DNA of 36,852 nucleotides from an uncultured Lachnospiraceae bacterium (GTDB taxonomy: Bacteria; Bacillota; Clostridia; Lachnospirales; Lachnospiraceae), in assembly GCA_947174665.1 (NCBI GenBank), contig CAMWJV010000021.1, forward strand, positions 1-36,852, read 5' to 3'. The notes below the pieces were generated by a model. It was not told where the DNA came from, made no database searches, and saw only the letters and a list, made by a program, of their open reading frames with translations. The translations under genes and the position numbers were made by a program. Position 1 is the first letter of the stretch. Each line of letters starts with the position of its first letter. Shown here piece after piece: positions 1 to 7,541 of the stretch.

Positions 1-54
1 CCGAGATCTACACAAGGCTATTCGTCGGCAGCGTCAGATGTGTATAATAGAAAG
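1..54 (+). other. Residual Illumina Nextera P5 adapter at contig end
   Basis: Bases 1-13 equal the last 13 bases of the P5 oligo, 14-21 (AAGGCTAT) sit where an 8-base i5 index belongs, and 22-35 equal the Nextera read-1 stretch TCGTCGGCAGCGTC. Bases 36-54 match the 19-base Tn5 mosaic end at 17 positions, differing only at 48 and 52. The order and spacing are those of a library adapter, so this is not native DNA. The last few bases may be a consensus of adapter and genome. Confidence 0.95.
43..48 (+). promoter_or_regulatory. Possible -10 box for tRNA-Met
   Basis: TATAAT lies 40 bases before the tRNA, a sensible distance for a tRNA promoter. It falls inside the stretch that resembles the Tn5 mosaic end. 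The two bases that differ from the adapter nearby (48 and 52) suggest genomic sequence may begin about here. The -35 region is replaced by adapter. Confidence 0.3.
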
Positions 55-88
55 CTATAGGTTCCATTCCAACGGAAGTTGGGTATGT

Positions 89-162
89 GGCGAGATAGCT
101 CAGTTGGCTAGAGCATGCGGTTCATACCCGCAGTGTCGAGGGTTCAAATCCCCCTCTCGCTA
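89..162 (+). tRNA. tRNA-Met (CAT), probably elongator
   Basis: A full cloverleaf can be drawn. The acceptor stem GGCGAGA pairs with TCTCGCT (a G-U at the first pair), followed by D arm GCTC/GAGC, anticodon stem TGCGG/CCGCA with loop TTCATAC (anticodon CAT at 123-125), and T arm GAGGG-TTCAAAT-CCCCC. The discriminator is A162 and CCA is not encoded. The anticodon loop and arm closely resemble Bacillus elongator tRNA-Met. A CAT anticodon could also mean the lysidine-modified Ile tRNA, which I consider less likely. A terminator follows directly. Confidence 0.93.
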
Positions 163-175
163 TTTATATTTTCAC

Positions 176-213
176 AAAAAGAAAAGAAGCAGGATTTTGC
201 TTCTTTTCTTTTT
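176..213 (+). terminator. Intrinsic terminator of tRNA-Met
   Basis: AAAAAGAAAAGAAGC pairs with GCTTCTTTTCTTTTT around an 8-base loop. The 3' arm itself supplies the T-rich tract. It sits 13 bases after the tRNA. Confidence 0.85.
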
Positions 214-274
214 GTTTTTATGAGCTTTAATAAAATTTTTTAAAAAAATCAAATTATTTAAATATCGCATCTTG

Positions 275-517
275 CTATTGTGAGAAAAATGCGTTAAAAT
301 CACATTGCAGGATATCAGTTAATGCAATTAGCAGGTCTACACTGGGGTTGTTGGTGCCATTCTCCACCTTGCTGTAGGTGCTCGAGGTAATCTCGACCCC
401 TTCTAATTGCAGTTTGGCAACGATATCTGCATTTCTCAGGTTGCGCTTTAATCTTAACTTTTTGATGTTTGTACCGACCAAATTATTGGTTCGTTGATTT
501 ATGCGTAATTGTTTCAT
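275..517 (-). CDS. XRE-family helix-turn-helix regulator (small)
   Basis: An 80-residue protein that is nearly all one HTH domain. Residues ~16-75 follow the XRE pattern: IKKLRLKRNL opens helix 1, IVAKLQ and ITSSTYSKVENG form the recognition region, and PSVDLLIALTDIL is helix 4/5. There is no room for a sensor domain. This is the size of stand-alone Cro/CI-like repressors found in mobile elements and small regulatory loci. An AAGGAT ribosome site precedes the ATG at 517. It diverges from the small gene at 637, which it may regulate; that is inference. No phage or plasmid genes are visible nearby. Base composition is more AT-rich than the helicase region that follows, which may mean separate acquisition. 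Confidence 0.85.
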   Translation of the reverse strand: MKQLRINQRTNNLVGTNIKKLRLKRNLRNADIVAKLQLEGVEITSSTYSKVENGTNNPSVDLLIALTDILQCDFNAFFSQ

Positions 518-636
518 ACTAAAAAGTTTATCCTTAAATTTTCAAAATCGTTGCCAAAATAGACGCGCTTGAGATAAAGTGACGTGATACAATAATGAGC
601 ATAGGGCACATGCGGATTTTATGAGGTGTAAAATAA

Positions 637-879
637 ATGGAGAAAATTAAAAAATTATTTAAGAAAATCAGAAGATGTTACCGAAAAAGAAAGCTGTGTA
701 AACTTGCCGAGATTGATGCCAGTATAATGTGCGGAAAACACTTTCATATACTGCCGGCGGAAGTATACATCGAGGGTGATAAAGAGACAATGCTGAGAGA
801 GACTCAGCGGATTCTGCGCGAAAATAAATGTATTGATAAAAATGAGTGGCCCCTCGAAGACGAGGATGTAAAAATCTGA
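637..879 (+). CDS. Small basic/acidic hypothetical protein
   Basis: An 80-residue ORF with a GAGGTG ribosome site about 10 bases before the ATG. The N-terminus is strongly basic (MEKIKKLFKKIRRCYRKRK) and the C-terminus acidic (EWPLEDEDVKI). I do not recognise a family and see no membrane segment or signal peptide. It is divergent from the XRE gene and separated from the helicase by its own promoter and leader, so it is probably a single-gene unit. Two minus-strand ORFs cover the same bases but lack ribosome sites. It is believable as a gene because of the ribosome site and the lysine/glutamate-rich composition, but no function can be given. Confidence 0.55.
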   Translation: MEKIKKLFKKIRRCYRKRKLCKLAEIDASIMCGKHFHILPAEVYIEGDKETMLRETQRILRENKCIDKNEWPLEDEDVKI

Positions 880-962
880 CAACTAAATAGAGATAATAAT
901 AAGATGGAATATATTCTATCAAAGTAATTTGCGCTTTGCAAGAATTTTCTGCCCTAAAATAC

Positions 963-991
963 TTGCAAAATCTTTTTGTGGTGTGTATAAT
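963..991 (+). promoter_or_regulatory. Sigma-A promoter for the DEAD-box gene
   Basis: TTGCAA (963-968), a 17-base spacer and TATAAT (986-991). The transcript would start near 998 and carry a ~90-base leader containing a terminator hairpin before the helicase ATG. Confidence 0.75.
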
Positions 992-1016
992 ACCACATTA
1001 GTGGAAGGCACACGGG

Positions 1017-1046
1017 AAACTGTTGTATTCGTACAACAGTTTTTTT
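1017..1046 (+). terminator. Leader terminator / attenuator before the helicase
   Basis: AAACTGTTGTA (1017-1027) pairs perfectly with TACAACAGTTT (1032-1042) around a TTCG tetraloop, followed by T residues to 1046. It lies downstream of the 963-991 promoter and 42 bases upstream of the helicase start. It would therefore stop most transcripts before the gene unless relieved. No competing antiterminator is obvious to me. Confidence 0.8.
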
Positions 1047-1087
1047 GTATCATAAATCGGCGGCTGACAGCGGCAGAGAGGAATTGA

Positions 1088-2665
1088 ATGAATAGCGTAA
1101 ATATTTTTGAATCATGGGAGGAAATGATAGACGAACGGATTCTGCGTGCAGTACATGAAATGGGATTTGACACGTTTACTCCCATACAGGAGCAGGCGAT
1201 TCCCTGCCTGTTGAACGGTGAGGACATTATCGGACAGGCTCAGACAGGGACAGGCAAGACGGCGGCATTCGGGATACCGCTGCTGCAGAAGGTGGACCCG
1301 GAACAGAGAAAGCTGCAGTGTGTGATCTTGTGTCCCACCAGAGAACTGGCAATCCAGGCATCGGAAGAACTGCGCAGGATAGCAAAATACCTGCAGGGAG
1401 TAAAAATTCTGCCCGTATACGGCGGACAGGATATCGGAAAACAGATCAGCGGGCTCCGTGGCGTGCAGATCATTGTAGGTACGCCGGGGCGTGTCATGGA
1501 TCATATGCGTCGCCATACTATCAAGCTTAGGGATGTAAATATGGTGGTGTTGGACGAGGCGGACGAGATGCTGAATATGGGGTTCAGAGAGGATATGGAG
1601 CTGATTCTGGGCCAGATACCGGGAGAGCATCAGACAGCCCTTTTTTCTGCAACTATGCCACGGCCGATTCTGGAGATTACGGGGCAGTTCCAGAAGGATG
1701 CCAGGCTGATCAAGGTTGCTGCAAAGGAGCTGACAATTCCCCTGGTGTCTCAGAGATATTACAGGGTGAAGAGACAGGACAAGGATGCTGCGTGTATCCG
1801 GCTGCTGGAATATTACCAGCCGACTCTGTGTCTGATTTTCTGCAATACTAAGGTGAAGGTGGACGAACTCACGGAAATCGTGCGCAAGGCAGGTTTTAAG
1901 TCGGAGGGACTGCACGGGGATATGTCCCAGCACCAGCGGGACACCGTCATGCGCCGGTTTCGGGCGGGGAGCACGAACATTCTGATTGCCACCGATGTTG
2001 CGGCCAGAGGAATTGACGTGGATAATGTAGAGGCTGTTATTAATTATGACATTCCGCAGGACATCGAATATTATGTACACCGTATCGGACGGACAGGACG
2101 CGCGGGCAAGACAGGCCGCTCCTTTACCTTTGCCTCGGCGGGTGAGATATACCGTATCCGGGAGATAGAGCGCATATGTCACACTACGATTGAGGAGAAG
2201 AAGCTGCCGGGAGCCTCAAAGGTATTGAAAGCAAAGGCGGATAAGTATCTGAACAGGGCATGGACACTTCATGAGCATGAGGATATTGAGCTGATGAAGA
2301 GTTATTTGCGGTTGAAGATAGATGAAAACGAGTGCGATGCTCTTGATCTGGCGGCAGCCATGCTGAAACTGCAGGTGGGAGACAAAGGGCCGGAGATAGA
2401 GGCTGACAGGCCGGAGCGCAGAGACAGGGGTCGAGGCAGAATCGGATACGGCAGGAACAGTGGACGTGGCAGGGATACAGGCTATGAGCGCCGTGGAGAC
2501 ACAAGAGACAGAAATGCTGAGTACGGACGCCGTGGTGACAAAAGAGATAAGGATACCGGTTACGAGCGCCGCAGCGACAAAAGAGACAGGAATGCCGGCT
2601 ATGAGCGCCGCAGTGACAGGCGGGACAGAGGTATCGCCTTTGCCAGGCCAAAAAAGAAAAAATGA
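1088..2665 (+). CDS. DEAD-box ATP-dependent RNA helicase
   Basis: 525 residues with the full set of DEAD-box motifs. These are Q motif FTPIQ (30-34), motif I AQTGTGKT (51-58), [48 protein letters not shown] and [10 protein letters not shown]. Two RecA-like domains fill residues ~1-360. A short linker domain follows, then an Arg/Gly/Asp-rich tail ending in four lysines with ~13-residue repeats (GYERRGDxRDRN). Such tails bind RNA non-specifically. The family (CshA/DeaD) unwinds RNA in ribosome assembly and mRNA decay, often in the cold. A GAGAGGAAT ribosome site precedes the ATG. The stop overlaps the longest ispF reading frame, so the two genes are likely co-transcribed. Expression is probably limited by the leader terminator. 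The family assignment is certain; the paralogue name is not. Confidence 0.97.
   Translation: MNSVNIFESWEEMIDERILRAVHEMGFDTFTPIQEQAIPCLLNGEDIIGQAQTGTGKTAAFGIPLLQKVDPEQRKLQCVILCPTRELAIQASEELRRIAKYLQGVKILPVYGGQDIGKQISGLRGVQIIVGTPGRVMDHMRRHTIKLRDVNMVVLDEADEMLNMGFREDMELILGQIPGEHQTALFSATMPRPILEITGQFQKDARLIKVAAKELTIPLVSQRYYRVKRQDKDAACIRLLEYYQPTLCLIFCNTKVKVDELTEIVRKAGFKSEGLHGDMSQHQRDTVMRRFRAGSTNILIATDVAARGIDVDNVEAVINYDIPQDIEYYVHRIGRTGRAGKTGRSFTFASAGEIYRIREIERICHTTIEEKKLPGASKVLKAKADKYLNRAWTLHEHEDIELMKSYLRLKIDENECDALDLAAAMLKLQVGDKGPEIEADRPERRDRGRGRIGYGRNSGRGRDTGYERRGDTRDRNAEYGRRGDKRDKDTGYERRSDKRDRNAGYERRSDRRDRGIAFARPKKKK
2480..2630 (+). repeat. 39-bp tandem repeat in the helicase tail
   Basis: Three full units (2480-2518, 2519-2557, 2558-2596) and a partial fourth (from 2597) follow each other without gaps. 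Each encodes a 13-residue unit of the type [13 protein letters not shown]. Units differ by several bases, including synonymous ones, so the array is not very recent. Confidence 0.85.
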
Positions 2666-2685
2666 GTGACAGGAGGGTTTGCAGG

Positions 2686-3234
2686 TTGAGAATCGGAACA
2701 GGTTATGATGTACACAGGCTGACAGAAGGACGGGAGCTTATTGTCGGAGGCGTGAAGATTCCTTATGAAAAAGGGCTTTTGGGGCATTCCGATGCGGATG
2801 TGCTTCTCCATGCCATTATGGATGCGCTCCTGGGCGCGGCGGCCATGGGAGACATCGGGAAGCATTTTCCGGACAGCAGTCCTGAATACAGGGGAATCTC
2901 CTCTTTGATACTGTTAAAAAAGGTGGGAGAATTGCTGGAGCAGGAGAGCTTCCTGGTGGAGAATATCGATGCCACTATCATTGCCCAGGCGCCTAAAATG
3001 CGTCCCTACATTGATACCATGCGGGAAAATATTGCAAAAACGCTGGAGATGGATTTGAACTGTGTCAACGTGAAAGCCACCACGGAAGAGGGGCTTGGCT
3101 TTACGGGGGCGGGAGATGGCATTGCCGCTCAGGCCGTCTGTATGCTGACCAGTCCCTTTGATCTGACCGCCCGACAGATTTCATCGGAGCAAGGCATCGT
3201 AAACTGTGAGGGCTGCAGCGGCTGCCGGAGATGA
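2686..3234 (+). CDS. ispF: 2-C-methyl-D-erythritol 2,4-cyclodiphosphate synthase
   Basis: This enzyme cyclises CDP-methylerythritol 2-phosphate in the MEP isoprenoid pathway. The family signature is clear: GYDVHRL near the start with metal ligands D8 and H10, then [19 protein letters not shown] with the third ligand His, GDIGKHFPD, and [10 protein letters not shown] near the end. The frame is open from ATG 2662. However, a perfect AGGAGG (2671-2676) lies nine bases before TTG 2686, which gives the usual family N-terminus [10 protein letters not shown], so TTG is chosen. The protein is 182 residues against ~157-160 typical. The extra ~25 residues at the C-terminus end in a CxxCxxC-like CEGCSGC. 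The gene is coupled to the helicase upstream. ispD is not in the window. Confidence 0.95.
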   Translation: MRIGTGYDVHRLTEGRELIVGGVKIPYEKGLLGHSDADVLLHAIMDALLGAAAMGDIGKHFPDSSPEYRGISSLILLKKVGELLEQESFLVENIDATIIAQAPKMRPYIDTMRENIAKTLEMDLNCVNVKATTEEGLGFTGAGDGIAAQAVCMLTSPFDLTARQISSEQGIVNCEGCSGCRR

Positions 3235-3284
3235 GGAAATTTATTCAATCGCACTTTCGCCGTGGTAAAATGGCGGACAGGGAT

Positions 3285-3773
3285 TTAGGATGGCATTTTG
3301 GTAAAAACTACGGTTTCACCATCTGCCACCCCGCCGTAAACATCATTTGTTTTATGCCCTACATTTAAATAATGTTCTATAACGTATTTGGCAGTAAAAG
3401 GCATTTCCAGAGCTACTAACTCTGAATATGCGAACCATTTACAAATCCCTTCACTGGATACAAGGCATTCATTCACGCCGCTGCTTAACTCTGCAAAAAA
3501 GTAATAGTTCTGCCTGATTTCTCCTTTTGCCCGCCGCAGTGTAACGTACCGCAATGACAGATCTTTGATGTCACTATCCCTAAGTCCCAGTTCTTCCTCT
3601 AATTCCCGCAATACACAGGCTCTCGCATCATTTAACTCATAATCTTCAAAGTGGCCTCCGGCTGAACCAACCCAGACATTATTCACTACTCTGCCTCCCT
3701 GTCTGAAAAGTAACAGCATTTTGTCTGCATTTGTTATATATAAGGATGTCATACTTCTCAGTTTTCCGTCCAT
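3285..3773 (-). CDS. Nudix hydrolase
   Basis: A 162-residue protein with a Nudix fold. SLYITNADKMLLLFRQGG is the first strand pair, SAGGHFE opens the Nudix box and RELEEELGL closes it with the metal-binding REUxEExGU core. Family members hydrolyse a nucleoside diphosphate linked to another moiety; the substrate cannot be told. The spacing between GG and RE is two residues longer than the textbook GX5EX7RE pattern. AGGAGG lies 8 bases before the ATG at 3773. It is convergent with ispF, and a plausible promoter on this strand is TTGAGG/TATAAT at complement 3838-3867. It stands alone and interrupts an otherwise housekeeping plus-strand region. Confidence 0.9.
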   Translation of the reverse strand: MDGKLRSMTSLYITNADKMLLLFRQGGRVVNNVWVGSAGGHFEDYELNDARACVLRELEEELGLRDSDIKDLSLRYVTLRRAKGEIRQNYYFFAELSSGVNECLVSSEGICKWFAYSELVALEMPFTAKYVIEHYLNVGHKTNDVYGGVADGETVVFTKMPS

Positions 3774-4007
3774 TACTCCGGCCTCCTGTTTTTGATATAA
3801 TCTGCGGCGTTTCCATAAGCAGTGAAATATTTATTACATTATAACATATAAATGACGGGGACCTCAAAAGAAAATATCTTGCGGACATTTCGCTGCTGTG
3901 TTATCATCAAATCAAAGCATAACCATTTCTAATTTCATTTTTTATCTGTAGTATCATCAGAGTGATCGGAAAATCTATGCTTTTAAATTCAAGTCTATGG
4001 GAATAAA

Positions 4008-4049
4008 GCAGGAGATTTTCATAACACCATCCAAAGGGAAATCTCCTGC
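4008..4049 (+). repeat. Perfect 11-bp inverted repeat before the Rpn gene
   Basis: GCAGGAGATTT (4008-4018) and AAATCTCCTGC (4039-4049) are exact reverse complements around a 20-base loop. The right arm ends seven bases before the AGGAGG of the next gene. The left arm contains a decoy AGGAG. It has no T tract, so it is not a terminator. Confidence 0.8.
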
Positions 4050-4067
4050 ATGCAAAGGAGGAGAAGG

Positions 4068-4937
4068 ATGGGAATTGTGTCATTAAAGTATAATTTTAGT
4101 TTTAAGCAGATTATGCTGAATGATGAAGTGCGAAAGTATTTTATCAGCGATGTGCTGGAAATACCGGTCAGAGAGATTCGTTCTGTCCGTCTGGCAAATT
4201 CGTTTCTATGGAAAAGGTATGTCAGACAGAAGCAGGGAATCCTGGATGTGAAGGTGGAACTAAATGATGACAGCAGAGTGAGCATAGAACTGCAGATTCG
4301 GATGCTGGCGCACTGGGACAAGCGGAGTTTATTTTATTTGGCCAAGATGTTTACGGAGGATCTGCTGACAGGAGAACGCTACCATAAGCTGAAAAAATGT
4401 ATAAGTATCAATATTCTGGATTTTAACCTGAATGAATCCCCTTTATATCACAGAAAATATAAACTGCGGGACGAAAACGGGGAGGAGTTCTCGGACATGT
4501 TTGAAATACATGTGATAGAACTGAAAAAACAGATAAGCGGGAACAAGCCGGTGGACGACTGGATTCGGCTGCTCAACGCGGAAACGGAGGCGGAAATGGA
4601 TATGATAAAGACGGAGAATCCGGGGATACTGGCAGCGGTCAGAGAGGTGAAGGTCATGAGTCTGCGAAAGAATATCAGAGCAGTGTATGAGGCTCATATG
4701 AGAGAGATACGGGACAGGAATGCCAGGGATGATTATGTCAGGGCGGAAGGAAAAGCGGAAGGAAAAGCGGAGTCAGTTCTGCAGCTGCTGTCTTTAAAAG
4801 GGACAATTTCTGAGGAACTGGAGCGGCGGATCCGTGAGCAGAAGAATATGGATATATTGAGCGTCTGGCTGGCTGAGGCCGCCGACGTGGGGAGTGTGGA
4901 GGAATTTGAAGAGAAGGCAGACATTAAAAATCTCTGA
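4068..4937 (+). CDS. Rpn-family PD-(D/E)XK nuclease (YhgA-like, PDDEXK_2)
   Basis: 289 residues. The N-terminal ~230 match the Rpn/transposase-like PD-(D/E)XK pattern. FKQIML.DEV.KYF starts it, GILDVKVELND carries the active-site Asp, and VSIELQIR the ExQ strand. WDKRSLFYLAKMF, GERYHKLKKCISINILDF and YRKYKLRDE follow. Known Rpn proteins are DNA endonucleases that promote RecA-independent recombination. The C-terminal part contains AEGKAEGKAES and LSLKGTISEELERRI, the usual helical tail of the family. The track-length start at 4050 would translate the ribosome site itself (AGGAGG 4056-4061), so ATG 4068 is chosen. It is a single gene between Nudix and the cysE promoter, and these genes often move between genomes. 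Confidence 0.88.
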   Translation: MGIVSLKYNFSFKQIMLNDEVRKYFISDVLEIPVREIRSVRLANSFLWKRYVRQKQGILDVKVELNDDSRVSIELQIRMLAHWDKRSLFYLAKMFTEDLLTGERYHKLKKCISINILDFNLNESPLYHRKYKLRDENGEEFSDMFEIHVIELKKQISGNKPVDDWIRLLNAETEAEMDMIKTENPGILAAVREVKVMSLRKNIRAVYEAHMREIRDRNARDDYVRAEGKAEGKAESVLQLLSLKGTISEELERRIREQKNMDILSVWLAEAADVGSVEEFEEKADIKNL

Positions 4938-4968
4938 CAACTGCCATAACTGCCATGGCAAAAAAGGA

Positions 4969-4997
4969 TTGACAAAATCCTGAAATTTGCATATCCT
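4969..4997 (+). promoter_or_regulatory. Sigma-A promoter for the cysE-cysS T-box transcript
   Basis: Consensus TTGACA (4969-4974), 17-base spacer, TATCCT (4992-4997). Transcription would start around 5004 and run into the T-box leader. Confidence 0.8.
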
Positions 4998-5003
4998 AAT
5001 TCT

Positions 5004-5275
5004 AACAGATATTCGAATAGGTTAAATGCAGTGAACGGAAAGAGTACTTTTTCGGAAGGATGTCAGAGAGGGAGCGTCACAGGGCTGAGAGCGTTCCTCA
5101 TCTGAGAAAAGGGAAGTGCATCCGGGAGCAGATTTGCAGAGGGCGGTGGGAGCCGCAGGTAGGTGAATCCGCAGACGTGCGTTAGACGTGTTGAGAGAAG
5201 GGTAAATATGCCCTTAAGTAGAGTGGAACCGCGGATAAATTCGTCTCTGAGATGAAATTTACTGCGGTTTTTTGT
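5004..5275 (+). ncRNA. T-box leader, cysteine specifier
   Basis: The T-box core GAGTGGAACCGCGG (5221-5234) is near consensus. In stem I, GGATG (5048-5052) pairs with CATCC (5119-5123), which places the codon TGC (5117-5119, Cys) in the specifier loop. This fits the downstream genes cysE and cysS. The antiterminator can form from AGAG (5219-5222) with CTCT, and GCG with CGT, leaving TGGAACC bulged to bind the tRNA NCCA end. Uncharged tRNA-Cys would favour antitermination and turn the operon on. The exact 5' end is inferred from the promoter. Confidence 0.92.
5228..5273 (+). terminator. T-box regulated terminator
   Basis: AACCGCGGATAAATT pairs with AAATTTACTGCGGTT (one 2-base mismatch) and is followed by a T run. 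Its 5' arm contains the end of the T-box, so it is mutually exclusive with the antiterminator. Confidence 0.9.
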
Positions 5276-5317
5276 ATGCACAGGGCCCAGCTGCTTTGCA
5301 GCATGCGGCCCGCGCGG

Positions 5318-5345
5318 CGAGTAGGGAGAAATTCTTTCCTACTCG
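5318..5345 (+). repeat. Second hairpin between the T-box terminator and cysE
   Basis: CGAGTAGG (5318-5325) pairs with CCTACTCG (5338-5345), with partial GAGAA/TTCTTT continuation in the loop. It is followed by ATTTT only, so it is a weak terminator at best. It lies 35 bases before the cysE start codon. Confidence 0.6.
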
Positions 5346-5380
5346 ATTTTAGAACAAGGACAGTTCAGAAGGAGAGCAAT

Positions 5381-6058
5381 ATGGGTTTTCTCAGTAATAT
5401 CAGGGAAGAAATCCGGATCATCAGGGAGCGCGACCCGGCAATCCATTCCTCTATGGAGGTATTTCTCTACCCCAGCTTTAAGGTTATGCTGCACTACCGG
5501 GCTGCACACAGGCTGTACGAGAAGGGGCATTTTTTCCTGGCCAGGTGGGTGTCCCAGCGTGCAGCGCGCAAGACTGGCATTGAAATTCATCCCGGTGCCA
5601 AAATCGGGAAGGGGTTGTTCATAGACCACGGAAACGGTGTCATCATCGGAGAAACAACGATCATCGGTGACAATGTGACTCTGTATCAGGGCGTGACGCT
5701 GGGCGGAACGGGAAAAGAACATGGCAAGCGCCATCCTACCATCGGCAACAATGTGATGATCAGTGCGGGGGCAAAAGTACTGGGTTCCTTCACCATCGGG
5801 GACAATTCCAAGATCGGCGCGGGGAGCGTGGTGCTGAGCGAGGTGCCGCCCAACTCCACGGTGGTGGGTGTGCCGGGGCGTGTGGTGAAGCGCGGCAATG
5901 TGGCACTGCCTCAGGAGACTATGAACCAGACGGATCTGCCGGATCCTGTGAGAGAAGACATTGTAAACTTACAGTGTGCCGATACAGAACTTACAAACAG
6001 GCTGCTGGAGCTGGAAAAGGAAATGCGGATACTGCGTGGCAGCCGCGCGGCAGAATAA
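5381..6058 (+). CDS. cysE: Serine O-acetyltransferase
   Basis: This enzyme acetylates L-serine with acetyl-CoA to O-acetylserine, the first step of cysteine synthesis. The protein has 225 residues. An N-terminal helical part (RDPAIHSSMEVFLYPSFK...HYRAAHRLY) is typical. Left-handed beta-helix hexapeptide repeats follow: IHPGAKIGKGLFIDHGNGVI with the catalytic DH pair, then ITIIGDN, TLGGTGKE, RHPTIGNNVMISAGAKVLG and the closing GVPGRVV. It is the short EpsC/CysE form of Firmicutes. The frame is open from 5252, but GGAG at 5371 and the family N-terminus place the start at ATG 5381. It is first in the T-box-controlled operon with cysS, so tRNA-Cys charging sets both precursor supply and tRNA use. 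Confidence 0.96.
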   Translation: MGFLSNIREEIRIIRERDPAIHSSMEVFLYPSFKVMLHYRAAHRLYEKGHFFLARWVSQRAARKTGIEIHPGAKIGKGLFIDHGNGVIIGETTIIGDNVTLYQGVTLGGTGKEHGKRHPTIGNNVMISAGAKVLGSFTIGDNSKIGAGSVVLSEVPPNSTVVGVPGRVVKRGNVALPQETMNQTDLPDPVREDIVNLQCADTELTNRLLELEKEMRILRGSRAAE

Positions 6059-6119
6059 GCGCAAAGCATGGAAATAAACATCCAAATATAAATTGGTACG
6101 TAAGCAGAGAGGTGACGCA

Positions 6120-7541
6120 ATGGAAAACAAACTTTATTTTTACAACACACTGACAAAGAAGGTAGAGCAGTTCGTGCCGAATGTGGACGGGAAGGTTGCT
6201 ATGTACACCTGCGGCCCAACCGTGTACCACTATGCACATATCGGAAATCTGAGAAGTTATATCACGGAAGACTTGCTGGAGAAGACCCTGCGCTATATCG
6301 GCTATGATGTGAAACGTGTCATGAATATCACCGATGTTGGACACCTTTCCAGTGATGCGGACACCGGCGAAGACAAGATGCTGAAAGGTGCAAAGAGGGA
6401 GCACAAGACGGTGATGGAGATAGCAAAGTTCTACACGGACGCCTTCTTCAGCGATTGCGGAAAGCTCAACATCAAGACGCCGGATGTGGTGGAGCCTGCC
6501 ACCAACTGTATTGCCGAGTTTATTCATATGATCCGGGTGCTGTTGGAGAAGGGGTTTGCCTATGAGGCGGGCGGCAATATCTATTTTGATACTTCAAAAC
6601 TGAAGGAGTACTATGTATTTTCGAACCTGAGCGAGAAAGAACTGTTGGTGGGTGTCCGAGAGGACGTGGACGAGGATGTGAACAAGAGGAACAAGAGCGA
6701 CTTTGTACTGTGGTTTACCAAGTCCAAATTTGACGATCAGGAGTTAAAGTGGGAGAGTCCATGGGGCGTCGGATATCCCGGCTGGCATATCGAGTGTTCC
6801 TGCATCAGCATGAAGCATCTGGGAGAGTATATGGACATTCACTGCGGCGGCATAGACAATATTTTCCCTCACCATACCAACGAGGTGGCGCAGAGTGAGG
6901 CTTATCTGGGACATAAATGGTGCAATTACTGGTTCCATGTGCATCACCTGATTGATAAGTCCGGCAAGATGAGCAAGTCCAAGGGTGATTTCCTGACCGT
7001 ATCCTTACTGGAGTCAAAGGGCTATAACCCGAAGGTATACAGGTTGTTCTGCCTTCAGTCCCATTATCGCAAGCCTCTGGAATTTTCTTATGAGGTGCTG
7101 GACAATATGGGCGCTGCATACGATAAGCTGGTAAAGAGAATCGGAACCCTGAAGCGGGGCGAAGACATTGACAGGATAAAATTTGACGAGTACAGGTCCA
7201 GATTTGAGGAGGCTCTCTGCGACGACTTGAATTCCGCCATGGCAATCACCGTACTCTATGACATGTTGAAAGCGGACATCTCCGATGCAACCAAGTTTGC
7301 CCTGGCGGAAAGCTTTGACAGGGTGTTGTCTCTGGATTTGACTACGGCCCAGGCTGCAAAGGAAGCGGACTCAGATATTGATGCTGAACTGAAAGCCTAT
7401 GTTCTGGATAAGATTGAAGAGCGGAAGGCCGCCAAAAAGGAGAAGGATTTCGCAAAAGCGGATGCCATCCGCGCGGAACTGCTTGAAAAGGGTATTATTA
7501 TTGAAGATACCCGCGAGGGAGTAAAATGGAAGAGAGCATAG
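6120..7541 (+). CDS. cysS: Cysteinyl-tRNA synthetase
   Basis: Class I synthetase of 473 residues that charges tRNA-Cys. TCGPTVYHYAHIGN has the zinc Cys and the HIGH-like HIGN. GWHIECSCISMKHLG and CGGIDNIFPHHTNEVAQSEA supply further zinc and substrate residues. KMSKSKG is the second catalytic signature. The C-terminal helical domain ends in KGIIIEDTREGVKWKR, as in most CysS. A GAGAGGTGA site sits just before ATG 6120. The open frame begins at 6093, but those residues match nothing expected. It follows cysE by 61 bases and overlaps mrnC by 16 bases, so it is co-transcribed and probably translationally coupled. Confidence 0.97.
   Translation: MENKLYFYNTLTKKVEQFVPNVDGKVAMYTCGPTVYHYAHIGNLRSYITEDLLEKTLRYIGYDVKRVMNITDVGHLSSDADTGEDKMLKGAKREHKTVMEIAKFYTDAFFSDCGKLNIKTPDVVEPATNCIAEFIHMIRVLLEKGFAYEAGGNIYFDTSKLKEYYVFSNLSEKELLVGVREDVDEDVNKRNKSDFVLWFTKSKFDDQELKWESPWGVGYPGWHIECSCISMKHLGEYMDIHCGGIDNIFPHHTNEVAQSEAYLGHKWCNYWFHVHHLIDKSGKMSKSKGDFLTVSLLESKGYNPKVYRLFCLQSHYRKPLEFSYEVLDNMGAAYDKLVKRIGTLKRGEDIDRIKFDEYRSRFEEALCDDLNSAMAITVLYDMLKADISDATKFALAESFDRVLSLDLTTAQAAKEADSDIDAELKAYVLDKIEERKAAKKEKDFAKADAIRAELLEKGIIIEDTREGVKWKRA

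Noticed and set aside
38..223. 61-codon ORF across the tRNA-Met
   Set aside because: It starts in adapter sequence and reads through the tRNA and its terminator.
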